The notes under the pieces are model-generated. The model did not search any database and was not told where the DNA came from. It saw only the letters and a list, made by a program, of their open reading frames with translations. Below, piece after piece: positions 54,309 through 63,729 of a stretch of DNA of 64,000 nt. This stretch comes from Marinobacterium mangrovicola (lineage in GTDB: Bacteria > Pseudomonadota > Gammaproteobacteria > Pseudomonadales > Balneatricaceae), in NCBI RefSeq assembly GCF_004339595.1, contig NZ_SMFU01000001.1, positions 1 through 64,000 of the forward strand. Reading direction: 5' to 3'. Both the position numbers and the translations under genes were made by a program. Every line of letters starts with the position of its first letter. The stretch's first letter is position 1.

Positions 54309-55769
54309 GTGCAACAGGGAATCGTATTCAAGGGATTGTGGTACCTGCTTTTTGCGCATCTGTTCATCTGGGGTTTTCTTCCCGGCCTGTTGGTCGAAAG
54401 CCTGCCGCTTGATGTGGTAGAGGGCGCTTATTGGGGGGGGGAATGGCAGTGGGGGTATTACAAGCACCCGCCATTTCCCGCCTGGGTGCTGCACCTGTTT
54501 CAGTCCAGCCTGGGGGATATAGGCCCCTTTTTTCTCAGTCAGATCTGTATCGCACTGACGCTGTTTTGTGTCTGGCAGATAGGGCGCAGGTCACTCGCGC
54601 CGGAGCAGTCAGCCTTTGCTGTACTGGCGTTGATGGGGGTCTACTACTTCACCTGGCCCACCATGGAGTTCAATCACAATATTGCCCAAATGCCGATCTG
54701 GGCAGCGGCGGTATGGCTGTTTTATCGTGCGGTTAACGACTGGCGCTATGCTGACTGGCTGCTCCTTGGGCTGGTGGCTGGCCTGGGGCTGTTAACCAAG
54801 TACTCGATCCTTGTGTTACTCGCGGCCATGTTCTTGTGGATGGTATGGCGGCCCGAGTTACGCAAAGGTCTGCTGCGCCCGCAGCTATGGAGCGGCGTCC
54901 TGGTGATGGCGTTGGTGTTCCTGCCCCACCTGCTGTGGCTGGTACAGCATGATTTTCTGCCATTCACCTATTTTGAAGATCGAACCGTCAGTGCCGCAGA
55001 AGATGGCTCCCGGATTTTTGGGCCGTTACGCTTTTTACTGGTGCAGCTGGTCGACCATCTACCGTTACTCCTGTTGCTGATGATGGCGGGGTTCTGGCGC
55101 AGAGGCTGTTGGCAGAAACCGGCAGCTGGAACGGCATTTATTTGGTTTATGGGACTGGCGCCGGCACTGCTGACCCTGGTCGGCGCAATCCTGACAGGCG
55201 CAGGAATGCGGGATATGTGGGGCACGCCCATGTGGAACCTGTCGGGCCTTATACTGGCCAGCATGATACCTGCGGATCTGCTGCGTCAGCGTCAGCGACG
55301 CCTCGTCGTTCTGTTCGGCGGTTTCCTTCTGCTGCTGGCTGTCCTGATGCTGCTATTTGTTGGCTTCAAAGATCAGATCCGTAACAAACCGTCCCGCACT
55401 GGCTGGCCGGATCAGGCGCTGGCCCAAAGCCTCTCCAGTGAATGGAGTAAGCATAGCGGCTGCCCGCTAAAACTGGTGGCCGGTGACTATTGGCTGGCGG
55501 AGCTGATAGCGCTGGAGCTGCCCGGTGCTTCTGCGGTACCTGATGCCGATCTCAAGTTGGCACCCTGGGTGGATCAACGGCGTGTTGAGGCTCAGGGCAT
55601 GATCGAACTGGTCGGAGGTGATCAGCCCCGTTGGGGCGATACGTTGGCAGAGCTGGGCGCTTGGGCTGCAGAGGGGCAGCTCAGCGTACCCTGGCCGCGT
55701 CTGCCCGACCATGAGCCGCTGAGGCTATCCTGGCGTCTCTGGTTACCCGAGAGTGACTGCCCGCAGTAA
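54309..55769 (+). CDS. GT39/ArnT-like membrane glycosyltransferase (FlmK-like candidate)
   Basis: The 486-aa polytopic GT-C enzyme uses a polyprenyl-phosphate sugar in the periplasm. After the first membrane segment comes the acidic loop ESLPLDVVEGAYWGGEWQWG with YYKHPPFPAW, the ArnT/PMT-type catalytic region. About ten more membrane segments and a soluble C-terminal domain (about 375-486) follow. GTG at 54309 follows GAGAGGG by five bases; a TTG at 54267 is the alternative. It converges with the deacetylase gene nine bases away. Transfer of an amino sugar to lipid A is inferred from the neighbours. Confidence 0.82.
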   Translation: MQQGIVFKGLWYLLFAHLFIWGFLPGLLVESLPLDVVEGAYWGGEWQWGYYKHPPFPAWVLHLFQSSLGDIGPFFLSQICIALTLFCVWQIGRRSLAPEQSAFAVLALMGVYYFTWPTMEFNHNIAQMPIWAAAVWLFYRAVNDWRYADWLLLGLVAGLGLLTKYSILVLLAAMFLWMVWRPELRKGLLRPQLWSGVLVMALVFLPHLLWLVQHDFLPFTYFEDRTVSAAEDGSRIFGPLRFLLVQLVDHLPLLLLLMMAGFWRRGCWQKPAAGTAFIWFMGLAPALLTLVGAILTGAGMRDMWGTPMWNLSGLILASMIPADLLRQRQRRLVVLFGGFLLLLAVLMLLFVGFKDQIRNKPSRTGWPDQALAQSLSSEWSKHSGCPLKLVAGDYWLAELIALELPGASAVPDADLKLAPWVDQRRVEAQGMIELVGGDQPRWGDTLAELGAWAAEGQLSVPWPRLPDHEPLRLSWRLWLPESDCPQ

Positions 55770-55778
55770 CGAAACGAC

Positions 55779-56567
55779 CTATATCAGCGCAGGCCTTATT
55801 CGAAGTGAGCGCTTACTTTTTTCCATGGCCTCATGGAACGAGTCGCTGCTGAGCCACTGGTACTCGTTCTGTCTGGCGCGATGAAGGGGGGATTCACCCC
55901 TGGTCTTGCCTGGGTGGCACATGATCAACACGCCCTCCGGTTCGGTTTGCAGCCAGTGTCGCATCATGCTGGCGAAATCAGCCTCAGGTGTCAGCGAGTA
56001 CATACCGGCGAACGCCTTGCTGCCGCTGAGGTGAGCGCGGGTTAATGTAGCTTCAAAACCCAGGCCGATCAGCCTTAACACCAATGCCTTGAACGCAGAA
56101 TCGTGACCCGACAGGCCAGGTGTTGAAACGCGAACCCAGGGTGCCTGTTCAGCGTAGCGCTGTTGCAGACGCTTGAGCAGAACATCACGGATCACCGGAA
56201 ACATCTGGATATGCTGATGGCCATCGACAAAGTCCGGTGCTGAGCCGATCAGTTGCTCGAACCTGTCCAGCTGTGTATCAAACTGTTCCAGCACAACCTG
56301 CCTGTCTAGCTGCCTGGACAGACTTTTCAGTATCAACCTTCCCGGCGGTATGGCGTGTACGCCCTCGGTCAGGTTGAAGTGCAGGCCCAACGCTGCCCGT
56401 GGCCGCCTGGCCAGCAGTTGTTCAGCGGTAGCTGCCGTCCAGCAGGGCATATTGGTCATACAGCTGGTAGCGGACAGGCGACCGTTGTCGATCAGCTCGA
56501 GGATCGCCTCGTTGATCCCTTCAGACATACCAAAGTCATCGGCGCAGATAACTACAGTGCGGCTCAT
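55779..56567 (-). CDS. ChbG/YdjC-family carbohydrate deacetylase (NaxD-like candidate)
   Basis: The 262-aa protein has the YdjC signature VVICADDFGMSEGINEAI, with D10/D11, then GLHFNLTEG (H63) and DGHQHIQMFP (H117/H119), the metal-binding set of this family. Family members remove acetyl groups from N-acetylated sugars; HpnK and Francisella NaxD are relatives. Here it is coupled to GtrA and GT2 genes, which suggests that the substrate is undecaprenyl-phosphate-linked HexNAc rather than chitobiose. That assignment is inference. Confidence 0.85.
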   Translation of the reverse strand: MSRTVVICADDFGMSEGINEAILELIDNGRLSATSCMTNMPCWTAATAEQLLARRPRAALGLHFNLTEGVHAIPPGRLILKSLSRQLDRQVVLEQFDTQLDRFEQLIGSAPDFVDGHQHIQMFPVIRDVLLKRLQQRYAEQAPWVRVSTPGLSGHDSAFKALVLRLIGLGFEATLTRAHLSGSKAFAGMYSLTPEADFASMMRHWLQTEPEGVLIMCHPGKTRGESPLHRARQNEYQWLSSDSFHEAMEKSKRSLRIRPALI

Positions 56568-56935
56568 GCGAACGCCCAGAATTTGCCCAGTAGATAGGTC
56601 AGCAGGGCGACACTGCCCAGCACGATGAACAGGGCCGCGTCGTAGCGCAGTGGCGTCAGGCTCAGCAGGGCCCAGTACATCGTTTCATTGAGCAGGAAGC
56701 TGGTGGCGGCAACGGTGGCGAAGCGTGGCAAGGTCTGGCGGTGAGAACGTTCCTGGGCACGAAAGGTCAGGTGGCGATGACCGAGGTAACTGACGTTGAA
56801 GGCCACCAGAAACGCGATCACATTGGCGATCAGCGGATGCAGGTGCGCCAGGGGCACCAGCAGGAACACCACCAGCCAATGCACCAGCAGCGCGGACACG
56901 CCAACGGCGATAAAGCTCAGTGCCTCACGCGTCAT
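56564..56935 (-). CDS. GtrA-family membrane protein
   Basis: The 123-aa protein has four membrane segments and the GtrA pattern NVIAFLVAFNVSYLGHRHLTF in the first half and RFATVAATSFLLNETMYW in the second. GtrA proteins are thought to flip undecaprenyl-phosphate-linked sugars. It overlaps the GT2 gene by 11 bases and the deacetylase gene by four, so the three are one translational unit. Confidence 0.88.
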   Translation of the reverse strand: MTREALSFIAVGVSALLVHWLVVFLLVPLAHLHPLIANVIAFLVAFNVSYLGHRHLTFRAQERSHRQTLPRFATVAATSFLLNETMYWALLSLTPLRYDAALFIVLGSVALLTYLLGKFWAFA

Positions 56936-57944
56936 TCGCTTCGTCCCGTGCAGGTTGGGGCTCTGATCGCTTCTGGTTGCGGAAGGATATCTCGTTGCTG
57001 ACCAGGTAGAGCGGGCGGGCTTTCACTTCGGAGAAGATACGCGCGATATATTCGCCGAGAATGCCGACCGAAAACAGCTGCATACCGCCAAGAAAGGCGA
57101 TGCCGGCTGCGATGGATGGCCAGCCGGGAATGTCCGATCCGAAAATCAGTGTGCGGATGACGATGATCAGGGCGTAAAGCACCGAGAGAACCGAGGTTGC
57201 CGCGCCTATCAGCATCCAGACACGCAGCGGCGCATTACTGAAACTGGTGAAACCTGTCATCGCCAGGGATGAGAGTTTGCGGAAACAGAAATGAGAGGCT
57301 CCGGTGATCCGTTCATCTGGCTGAAAAGGGACCGCCTTGCTGGAAAAACCGACCCAGGAGTAGAGTCCTTTCATCATCCGCGAGCGCTCAGGCAGCCGGC
57401 GTAGCGCGAGAACAACGCGTCGGTCCAGCAGCCGAAAGTCACCCGCATCCGGGTGTATCTCAATTTCCGCACTGCGACTGAGCAGGCTGTAGAACAGCTT
57501 AGTCAGGTAGCGCTTGGCATGGGATTCATCGGAACGGTTTTCATGAATGCCGAACACCATGTCACAGCCCTGACGCCAGTGTTTGAAAAACTCGTCCACC
57601 ACATAAAGAGGGTGCTGACCATCTGAATCCATCAGCAGGACAACATCGCCATCGGCGTGATCGATACCGGCGCTGAGCGCGGCCTCTTTGCCAAAATTGC
57701 GCGAAAGTTGCAGTAGTGTAACCGGGTATCGGTCCACCATACCGGACACCACAGACAGGGTGTCATCCCGGCTGCCATCATCGATTATCAGCAGCTCTAT
57801 CTGGTCGGAGAACTTCTTCAGGTATTCGGCTAAATCGGGGATAAGATGGCGCAGACTGCCGGCCTCATTGTAGGCTGGCAGGACACAGGTGACGCTGGGA
57901 CGCTCGCCCCTCGGGGGCTGTGCGGAAAAGTCGATGTGATGCAT
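56925..57944 (-). CDS. GT2 polyprenyl-phosphate glycosyltransferase (GtrB/FlmF2-like)
   Basis: The 339-aa enzyme moves a sugar to undecaprenyl phosphate. It has VLPAYNEAGSLRHLIPDL, LLIIDDGSRDDTLSVV, the DxD site VVLLMDSDGQHPLYVV, a KEAALSAGIDHADGD loop and two C-terminal membrane helices (about 250-310), as in GtrB, ArnC and FlmF2. The ATG at 57944 has GGA seven bases before; a longer frame into the waaA leader has no similarity. First gene of GT2-GtrA-deacetylase. Confidence 0.87.
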   Translation of the reverse strand: MHHIDFSAQPPRGERPSVTCVLPAYNEAGSLRHLIPDLAEYLKKFSDQIELLIIDDGSRDDTLSVVSGMVDRYPVTLLQLSRNFGKEAALSAGIDHADGDVVLLMDSDGQHPLYVVDEFFKHWRQGCDMVFGIHENRSDESHAKRYLTKLFYSLLSRSAEIEIHPDAGDFRLLDRRVVLALRRLPERSRMMKGLYSWVGFSSKAVPFQPDERITGASHFCFRKLSSLAMTGFTSFSNAPLRVWMLIGAATSVLSVLYALIIVIRTLIFGSDIPGWPSIAAGIAFLGGMQLFSVGILGEYIARIFSEVKARPLYLVSNEISFRNQKRSEPQPARDEANDA

Positions 57945-58067
57945 AGACTGTCCGTATAACGCACGCTTTTGATCCCATTGTGGCTGATGCGGAGCGTTGA
58001 TTCCAGAGCCTGCGGTCTGTTTGACCATGTTACACTTCAGCCTCAAATTTTGGTGGTGTGCCAGCCG

Positions 58068-59336
58068 ATGCGTTTACTCTATACCCTTCTTTTCTACCTG
58101 CTGATACCGCTGCTACTGGCGCGTCTTTGGTGGCGTGGACGCAAGGCTCCAGGGTATCGCAAAAACTGGACGCAAAGGCTGGGGCTTGGAAACAGACTGA
58201 GCGGCCCTGTGATCTGGATTCATGCGGTCTCCGTGGGTGAGACCCTGGCGGTGGTGCCACTGGTGGAAAGGCTGCTCAAGCGTTATCCCAGCCACCGCAT
58301 CCTGATGACCAATATGACGCCCACCGGAGCGGCCCAGGTGGAGAAAGCCTTTGGCGACCGGGTCGAACAGCGCTTCTGCCCCTGGGACCTGCCGCTGGCC
58401 TGGAGTGCCTTTCTGCGCCGCGTGAAGCCTGCCATCTGCATCGTGGTGGAAACCGAGCTCTGGCCCAATCTGGTATCCGGCTGCACCCGCAAAGGTGTAC
58501 CGGTGATGCTGGTTAATGCGCGCCTGTCAGAGCGCTCGGCAAGGGGCTATCGTCGCTTTTCGGCGCTGACCCGACCCATGCTGCAGCGGCTGAACCTGAT
58601 CGCCGCCCAGCATGAGGCAGACGCAGGCCGTTTCCGCGAACTTGGAGCGCCGCCGGAGCGAGTCAGCGTTACCGGCAGCATCAAGTTTGATATCTCGCCG
58701 GATCTCTCGTTGCGTGAATCGGGCAGGGCGTTGCGAACACTCTGGGGAGCAGAACGGCCGGTTGTGATCGCTGCCAGTACTCATGAGGGTGAAGACGAGC
58801 TGCTGCTGCGCAGCTGGCAGGCGTTGCAGGAGCGGCAGCCGGAGCTGATGTTGGTACTGGTGCCGCGGCATCCGGAGCGTTTTGCCGGTGTGACCGAGGT
58901 GGCGCGTCGTTTCAGTTCCAACGTTTGCACCCGCTCCAGCGGTGAGAAGCCCGATAGCGAGACCGCTATTTACATGGGCGATACCATGGGCGAGCTGATG
59001 ATGCTCTACGCCGCGGCGGATATCGCCTTTGTCGGCGGCAGTTTCAGCGGTACCGGCGGACACAACCCGTTAGAGCCTGCAGCGCTTGGTCTGCCCGTGG
59101 TTATGGGGCCGGATACCTTCAACTTCTCGGCGATCTGCGAGGCGTTAAAGGGCGCTGGTGGTATGAGTCAGGTGGTCGATGAGAAGGTGCTGACCGCTCA
59201 GCTCGGCGCCTGGCTGGAGCAGCCGGATCAGGCGAGGGTCGCGGGCCGTGCCGGTGAGGCGTTCCTGAAACAGAACCAGGGCGCGCTGGACCGGCTCGAG
59301 GCGCTGATAGCCGAGCGCCTCGATACACGTCACTGA
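58068..59336 (+). CDS. waaA: Kdo transferase
   Basis: WaaA attaches Kdo to lipid IVA at the inner membrane. The 422-aa protein has the N-terminal anchor LLYTLLFYLLIPLLLARLWW, the acceptor motif WIHAVSVGETLAVVPLVERL, CIVVETELWPNL, and the donor-site segment GDTMGELMMLYAAADIAFVGGSFSGTGGHNPLEPAALG. The start at 58068 matches E. coli WaaA; 33 extra codons upstream are unrelated. It is divergent from the GT2 module and marks the area as LPS-related. Confidence 0.95.
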   Translation: MRLLYTLLFYLLIPLLLARLWWRGRKAPGYRKNWTQRLGLGNRLSGPVIWIHAVSVGETLAVVPLVERLLKRYPSHRILMTNMTPTGAAQVEKAFGDRVEQRFCPWDLPLAWSAFLRRVKPAICIVVETELWPNLVSGCTRKGVPVMLVNARLSERSARGYRRFSALTRPMLQRLNLIAAQHEADAGRFRELGAPPERVSVTGSIKFDISPDLSLRESGRALRTLWGAERPVVIAASTHEGEDELLLRSWQALQERQPELMLVLVPRHPERFAGVTEVARRFSSNVCTRSSGEKPDSETAIYMGDTMGELMMLYAAADIAFVGGSFSGTGGHNPLEPAALGLPVVMGPDTFNFSAICEALKGAGGMSQVVDEKVLTAQLGAWLEQPDQARVAGRAGEAFLKQNQGALDRLEALIAERLDTRH

Positions 59337-59352
59337 GGTAGGGGCGGGCCGC

Positions 59353-59679
59353 TCAGATATCGCTGAAGTCGAACTGCTCGCCGGCCTGCTCGGCGAAGGC
59401 CTTGGTCAGCATGGAATTCAGGCTGGTGCCGTCGCTGTCGAGTTGCCACTGACCGGCGTTCTGGTCGTAATCGAAATGGAAACCGCCGCCGGGCAGTGCC
59501 AGCCAGAGCTGCTTCAGCGGTGGCTGACGGGTAAAGATGATCTGGCTGCCGTTTTCGCATTTGACGGTCATCATGCCGCCGTTGGTCTCGTAATCCAGAT
59601 CGGATTCCGCCTCGTCGAGGATCTCTTCAATCCTGCCCAGGGTCTCGTCGACCTGTACCATAAATTCTGATTCGGTCAT
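59353..59679 (-). CDS. cyaY: Frataxin-like iron-sulfur protein CyaY
   Basis: The 108-aa protein regulates Fe-S cluster assembly and binds iron. Family features include MTESEFMVQVDETLGRIEEI, an acidic helix with EEILDEAESDLDYE, LTVKC-like TVKCENGSQIIFTRQPP and QLWLALPGGGFHFDYD. The ATG at 59679 has GGAG six bases upstream; an ATG five codons earlier is possible. It is divergent from lptM-lysA-dapF, as in E. coli. Confidence 0.93.
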   Translation of the reverse strand: MTESEFMVQVDETLGRIEEILDEAESDLDYETNGGMMTVKCENGSQIIFTRQPPLKQLWLALPGGGFHFDYDQNAGQWQLDSDGTSLNSMLTKAFAEQAGEQFDFSDI

Positions 59680-59866
59680 GGGTTTCTCCGCCATGGCTTG
59701 TTTTCTGCGCAGTATATGCCTTCGGCGGCCTTGAAACACCCCGAAAATCCCGCGTATTTTCATGCCTCCGGACTGGTCGCGAGGTACTCAATGGCCCCTG
59801 TCTCGGGGTATACTCCGGGGTTTGAATTTTACCGGCTGTGCCGGTTCTGCGTGAGGATAGGTCGTC

Positions 59867-59983
59867 ATGAAACGCTGCTGGCCAATATTGTTGCTGGGAA
59901 CGCTGCTGCTGGTCGGCTGCGGTCAGAAAGGGCCGCTGACCCTACCACCGCCGAGCGATGAAGCCGAGACTGCGCAACAGTAA
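59867..59983 (+). CDS. lptM: LptM (YifL) small lipoprotein
   Basis: This 38-residue lipoprotein assists LptDE assembly in other gammaproteobacteria. It starts MKRCWPILLLGTLLLVGCGQ with lipobox LLVGC (C18), followed by the family hallmark GQKGPLTLPP. GAGGATAG lies about ten bases before the ATG. It sits between divergent cyaY and lysA, 9 bp before lysA, exactly as in related genomes. Confidence 0.93.
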   Translation: MKRCWPILLLGTLLLVGCGQKGPLTLPPPSDEAETAQQ

Positions 59984-59992
59984 ACGAGAGAG

Positions 59993-61252
59993 ATGATGGA
60001 CAACTTTGAATACCTGAACGGCAGCCTGAACTGTGAAGAGGTGCCGTTAAGCCGCATCGCCAATGAAGTGGGTACGCCGACCTACGTTTACTCCCGTGAT
60101 GCGCTCGAGCGCGCTTACCTGGCCTATGCCGAAGCGCTGAAAGGGCGTGATGCGCTGGTTTGCTATGCGGTTAAGGCCAACTCCAATATCGGTGTGCTGA
60201 ACATCCTGGCGCGCCTGGGTGCCGGCTTCGATATCGTTTCCCTCGGCGAGCTGGAGCGTGTGCTGCGCGCCGGCGGCGATCCCGCCAAGGTGGTTTTCTC
60301 CGGTGTCGCGAAGAAAGCCGATGAGATCAAGCGTGCATTGGAAGTGGGTATTCACTGCTTCAACCTGGAATCCGATGCCGAGCTGGATCGTGTTAACGCC
60401 GTGGCCGCTGAAATGGGCCAGACAGCGCGCATCTCCTTCCGCGTTAATCCGGATGTGGATGCCAAGACCCACCCGTACATCTCCACCGGTCTGAAAGAGA
60501 ACAAGTTCGGTATCGATATCGACTCCGCGCTGGACGTTTACCGTCGCGCTGCGGCGCTGGAAAACGTGGAAGTGGTGGGTATCGACTGCCATATCGGCAG
60601 CCAGCTTACCGAGCTTAGTCCCTTCCTCGATGCACTGGATCGCCTGCTGGTGTTGATCGATCAGCTCGCCGACGAGGGCATCAAGCTGAAGCATCTCGAC
60701 CTGGGCGGTGGCCTGGGTGTCTGCTACACCGACGAAGTCCCGCCGACGCCGGCCGAATATATCGAAGCGATCAGCGAGCGCCTTGGCGATCGCGAGCTGG
60801 GTTTGGTGTTTGAGCCGGGCCGCTCCATCGCCGCCAATGCTGGTGTCATGCTGACCCGCGTGGAGTTTCTCAAGCAGACCGGTGAGAAGAACTTCGCCAT
60901 TATCGATGGCGCCATGAACGACCTGATCCGCCCGTCACTCTACGGCGCGTATCAGGAGATCGTGCCGGTAGAGCTGCGTGAAGAGGGCGAGACCAAGACC
61001 TGGGATCTCGTTGGTCCTGTTTGCGAAACCGGCGACTTCCTCGGCAAGGATCGTGAACTGAACCTGCAGGCAAATGATCTGCTGGCGGTCTGCTCCGCCG
61101 GCGCCTACGGTTTTGTTATGGCGTCCAACTACAACACCCGTGGCCGCCCGGCCGAGGTGATTGTCGATGACAACAAGTTTGTTGTGGTGCGCGAGCGTGA
61201 GCGCGTCAGTGATCTGATGCGGGGCGAGCACCTGCTGCCTAAGGACGCCTGA
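59993..61252 (+). CDS. lysA: Diaminopimelate decarboxylase
   Basis: This PLP enzyme of fold type III makes lysine from meso-diaminopimelate. The 419-aa protein has the PLP lysine in [10 protein letters not shown] (K61), [15 protein letters not shown], the HIGSQ phosphate-binding motif, [13 protein letters not shown] and the catalytic cysteine in [11 protein letters not shown]. The start has two ATGs in a row (59993, 59996) close to GAGAGAG; spacing slightly favours the second. It is two bases from dapF, giving lysine synthesis and its precursor step together. Confidence 0.96.
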   Translation: MMDNFEYLNGSLNCEEVPLSRIANEVGTPTYVYSRDALERAYLAYAEALKGRDALVCYAVKANSNIGVLNILARLGAGFDIVSLGELERVLRAGGDPAKVVFSGVAKKADEIKRALEVGIHCFNLESDAELDRVNAVAAEMGQTARISFRVNPDVDAKTHPYISTGLKENKFGIDIDSALDVYRRAAALENVEVVGIDCHIGSQLTELSPFLDALDRLLVLIDQLADEGIKLKHLDLGGGLGVCYTDEVPPTPAEYIEAISERLGDRELGLVFEPGRSIAANAGVMLTRVEFLKQTGEKNFAIIDGAMNDLIRPSLYGAYQEIVPVELREEGETKTWDLVGPVCETGDFLGKDRELNLQANDLLAVCSAGAYGFVMASNYNTRGRPAEVIVDDNKFVVVRERERVSDLMRGEHLLPKDA

Positions 61253-61254
61253 TC

Positions 61255-62085
61255 ATGCTGGTGCGATTCACCAAAATGCACGGGCTCGGCAATGACTTCA
61301 TGGTCATCGATGCGATCTCCCAGCGTATCCGCCTGAGCAGTGAACAGGTGCGTAGCCTGGCCGACCGTAATTTCGGTATCGGCTTCGACCAGCTGTTGCT
61401 GGTGGAGCCGCCGACGCGGCCCGAGATGGACTTCCGCTACCGTATCTACAACGCGGATGGTTCCGAGGTTGAGCACTGCGGCAATGGTGCGCGCTGCTTC
61501 GCCCGCTTTGTTCGCGACAAGCGTCTGATCATGCGTGATCGTATCACCGTGCAAACTGCGCGTGGTGAGGCGATTCTGCAGATCCATGAAGACAAGCAGG
61601 TCGAGGTCGATATGGGCGCGCCGGAGCTGATTCCGGCGGAAATTCCGTTCGATGCGGCGGAAAAAAGTGCCACCTACAGCGTTGACGTGAACGGTGACAG
61701 CGTTGAGCTGAGCGCCATTTCCATGGGTAACCCCCACGGTGTTCTGGTGGTCGATTCGGTCGACAGCGCGCCGGTGGAAACGCTGGGGCCTGCGCTGGAG
61801 GCGCATCCGCGTTTTCCACGGAAAGCCAATATCGGCTTTATGGAAGTGGTGTCACGCAACGAGATCCGTCTGCGCGTGTTCGAACGTGGCGCCGGCGAAA
61901 CCCAGGCCTGCGGTACCGGCGCCTGCGCGGCGGTGGTCGCCGGGCGTTTGCGTGGTCTGCTGGATGAGCAGGTGCTGGTGCATCTGCCCGGCGGCGATCT
62001 GAAAATCAGCTGGGCGGGCGAGGGTAAGCCGGTGATGATGACCGGGCCCGCGACCACAGTTTTTGAAGGGCAGATCTACCTATGA
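61255..62085 (+). CDS. dapF: Diaminopimelate epimerase
   Basis: DapF interconverts LL- and meso-diaminopimelate for lysine and peptidoglycan. The 276-aa protein has the active-site cysteines C75 ([13 protein letters not shown]) and C219 ([14 protein letters not shown]), with the [13 protein letters not shown] opening. It overlaps the DUF484 gene by four bases. Confidence 0.97.
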   Translation: MLVRFTKMHGLGNDFMVIDAISQRIRLSSEQVRSLADRNFGIGFDQLLLVEPPTRPEMDFRYRIYNADGSEVEHCGNGARCFARFVRDKRLIMRDRITVQTARGEAILQIHEDKQVEVDMGAPELIPAEIPFDAAEKSATYSVDVNGDSVELSAISMGNPHGVLVVDSVDSAPVETLGPALEAHPRFPRKANIGFMEVVSRNEIRLRVFERGAGETQACGTGACAAVVAGRLRGLLDEQVLVHLPGGDLKISWAGEGKPVMMTGPATTVFEGQIYL

Positions 62086-62789
62086 GCGAAACGGAACAGC
62101 CGGTCAGCAACGAAGTCGAGGCCGTCAGTGCAGAGCAGGTGGCCGAGTACCTGAAGCAGCACCCGGACTTTTTCACCGAGCACACCCTTCTGCTGGAAAA
62201 GCTCTATGTGCCGCATCAGCGCGGCACCGCGGTTTCACTGGTGGAGCGCCAGACTTCGCTGCTGCGCTCGCGCAACGAGCAGCTGCATGGGCGTCTGTCC
62301 GAACTGATCGATGCGGCGCGTTTCAACGACGGCCAGTTCGAGAAAACCAAGCGTATGGTGCTCGGCCTGCTGGAAGCGGAAACTCTCGATGAGGTCGCCG
62401 TGGCGGTGGAAGAGAGTCTCTGCCGTGACTTCTACGGCGATGAAACCGTCCTGCTGTTGTTCAGCGAAAGCCCGCTGGATACCAACGACCTGCGCGTGCT
62501 CTCCCGCGGTGAGTGCAGCATCGTGCAGCCGCTGATCGATACCAACCTGCCCAGCTGCGGCCAACTGTCCGAGGCGATGAACCGCTTCCTGTTCCAGGAT
62601 GCATCGGTTCGCGTGCAGTCCTCAGCCGTGGTGCCGTTGGTCAAGGGCGAGACCCTGGGGCTGCTGGCGATCGGCAGCCATGACGCCAACTACTTCCAGA
62701 GCAGCCAGGGCACACTGTTCCTGAGCTACGTTGGCGAGGTTCTGAGCCGCGTCGTGGCCCGCATCCTGCGTCAGCAAGGCCAGCTCTGA
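62082..62789 (+). CDS. DUF484 family protein (YigA type)
   Basis: The 235-aa cytosolic protein begins with an acidic leader and the typical [15 protein letters not shown], then a coiled-coil stretch ([22 protein letters not shown]) and a GAF-like C-terminal half with [20 protein letters not shown]. It sits between dapF and xerC in the conserved order. Its function is not established. Confidence 0.92.
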   Translation: MSETEQPVSNEVEAVSAEQVAEYLKQHPDFFTEHTLLLEKLYVPHQRGTAVSLVERQTSLLRSRNEQLHGRLSELIDAARFNDGQFEKTKRMVLGLLEAETLDEVAVAVEESLCRDFYGDETVLLLFSESPLDTNDLRVLSRGECSIVQPLIDTNLPSCGQLSEAMNRFLFQDASVRVQSSAVVPLVKGETLGLLAIGSHDANYFQSSQGTLFLSYVGEVLSRVVARILRQQGQL

Positions 62790-62790
62790 G

Positions 62791-63699
62791 ATGCAAGCGG
62801 GGGATGAGCGCCTGCTGGCGGCATTCCTGCGCTACCTCGAAGGGGAGCGTCAGCTCTCCGCGCATACCCTGAAAAACTACCAGCGCGATCTCGAACGCCT
62901 CGACGAGCAGCTCCAGGAGCTGGGTCAGGCTGGCTGGCGCGCACTTGATGAGCGCCGCCTGCGTCGCGCCGTGGCCCAGTTGCACGGCAACGGTCTATCC
63001 GGCCGCTCGCTGGCGCGGCTGCTCTCCGCAGTGCGCAGTTTCTACCGTTATCTCAGCCGTGAGGGTGAGGTGACCCAGAACCCGGCGCTGGCGGTGCAGG
63101 CCCCCAAGGCATCGCGTCGCTTGCCGCAGACGCTGGATGTGGACCAGCTGGGCACTCTGCTGGATCAGCGTACCGATGATCCTCTGGAGATCCGCGATCT
63201 GGCGATGATGGAGCTGCTTTACTCCTCGGGTCTGCGTGTTTCCGAGCTGGCGTCGCTGGATCTGATCGATCCGGATCTGCGCGATGGCAGCCTGAGGGTT
63301 ACCGGTAAGGGCAACAAAACCCGTGAAGTGCCGATCGGCCGCAAGGCTATCGAGGCGCTGGAGCGATGGATTAAAGAGCGTAACGCCATCGCGCTGCTGG
63401 ATGAGAGCGCCCTGTTTGTTGGCAAACAGGGGCGTCGCCTTGGCGTGCGCGCCATCGAACAGCGGCTGAAACGCCAGGGGGAGCACGTCGGTGTCAGTGG
63501 ACGGGTCTATCCGCACCGGTTGAGACACAGTTTCGCCAGCCATATGCTGGAGTCCAGTGCCGATCTGCGCGCGGTGCAGGAGCTGCTTGGGCACGCGGAT
63601 ATCGCCACCACCCAGATCTATACTCATCTGGACTTCCAGCATCTGATGGAGGTGTATGAACATTCCCACCCCCGGGCCAAACGCAAAAAAGAGCAGTAA
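62791..63699 (+). CDS. xerC: Tyrosine recombinase XerC
   Basis: XerC with XerD resolves chromosome dimers at dif. The 302-aa protein has an N-terminal SAM-like core-binding domain (about 5-88) and the catalytic domain with R149, K173, H242, R245, H268 and the nucleophile Y277 in order. Context in the dapF-DUF484-xerC-HAD block supports XerC rather than XerD or a mobile-element integrase. Confidence 0.96.
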   Translation: MQAGDERLLAAFLRYLEGERQLSAHTLKNYQRDLERLDEQLQELGQAGWRALDERRLRRAVAQLHGNGLSGRSLARLLSAVRSFYRYLSREGEVTQNPALAVQAPKASRRLPQTLDVDQLGTLLDQRTDDPLEIRDLAMMELLYSSGLRVSELASLDLIDPDLRDGSLRVTGKGNKTREVPIGRKAIEALERWIKERNAIALLDESALFVGKQGRRLGVRAIEQRLKRQGEHVGVSGRVYPHRLRHSFASHMLESSADLRAVQELLGHADIATTQIYTHLDFQHLMEVYEHSHPRAKRKKEQ

Positions 63700-63729
63700 A
63701 CCTCTGTAATCAATGAACAGGAGCCGGAC

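Noticed and set aside
54309..57944. A standard Arn (aminoarabinose) operon
   Set aside because: No arnA, arnB, arnD or arnE/F homologues are present; the deacetylase is YdjC-type and the small membrane protein is GtrA-type.
62791..63699. Phage or island integrase
   Set aside because: The tyrosine recombinase lies in the conserved dapF-DUF484-xerC-HAD order, with standard XerC length and motifs.
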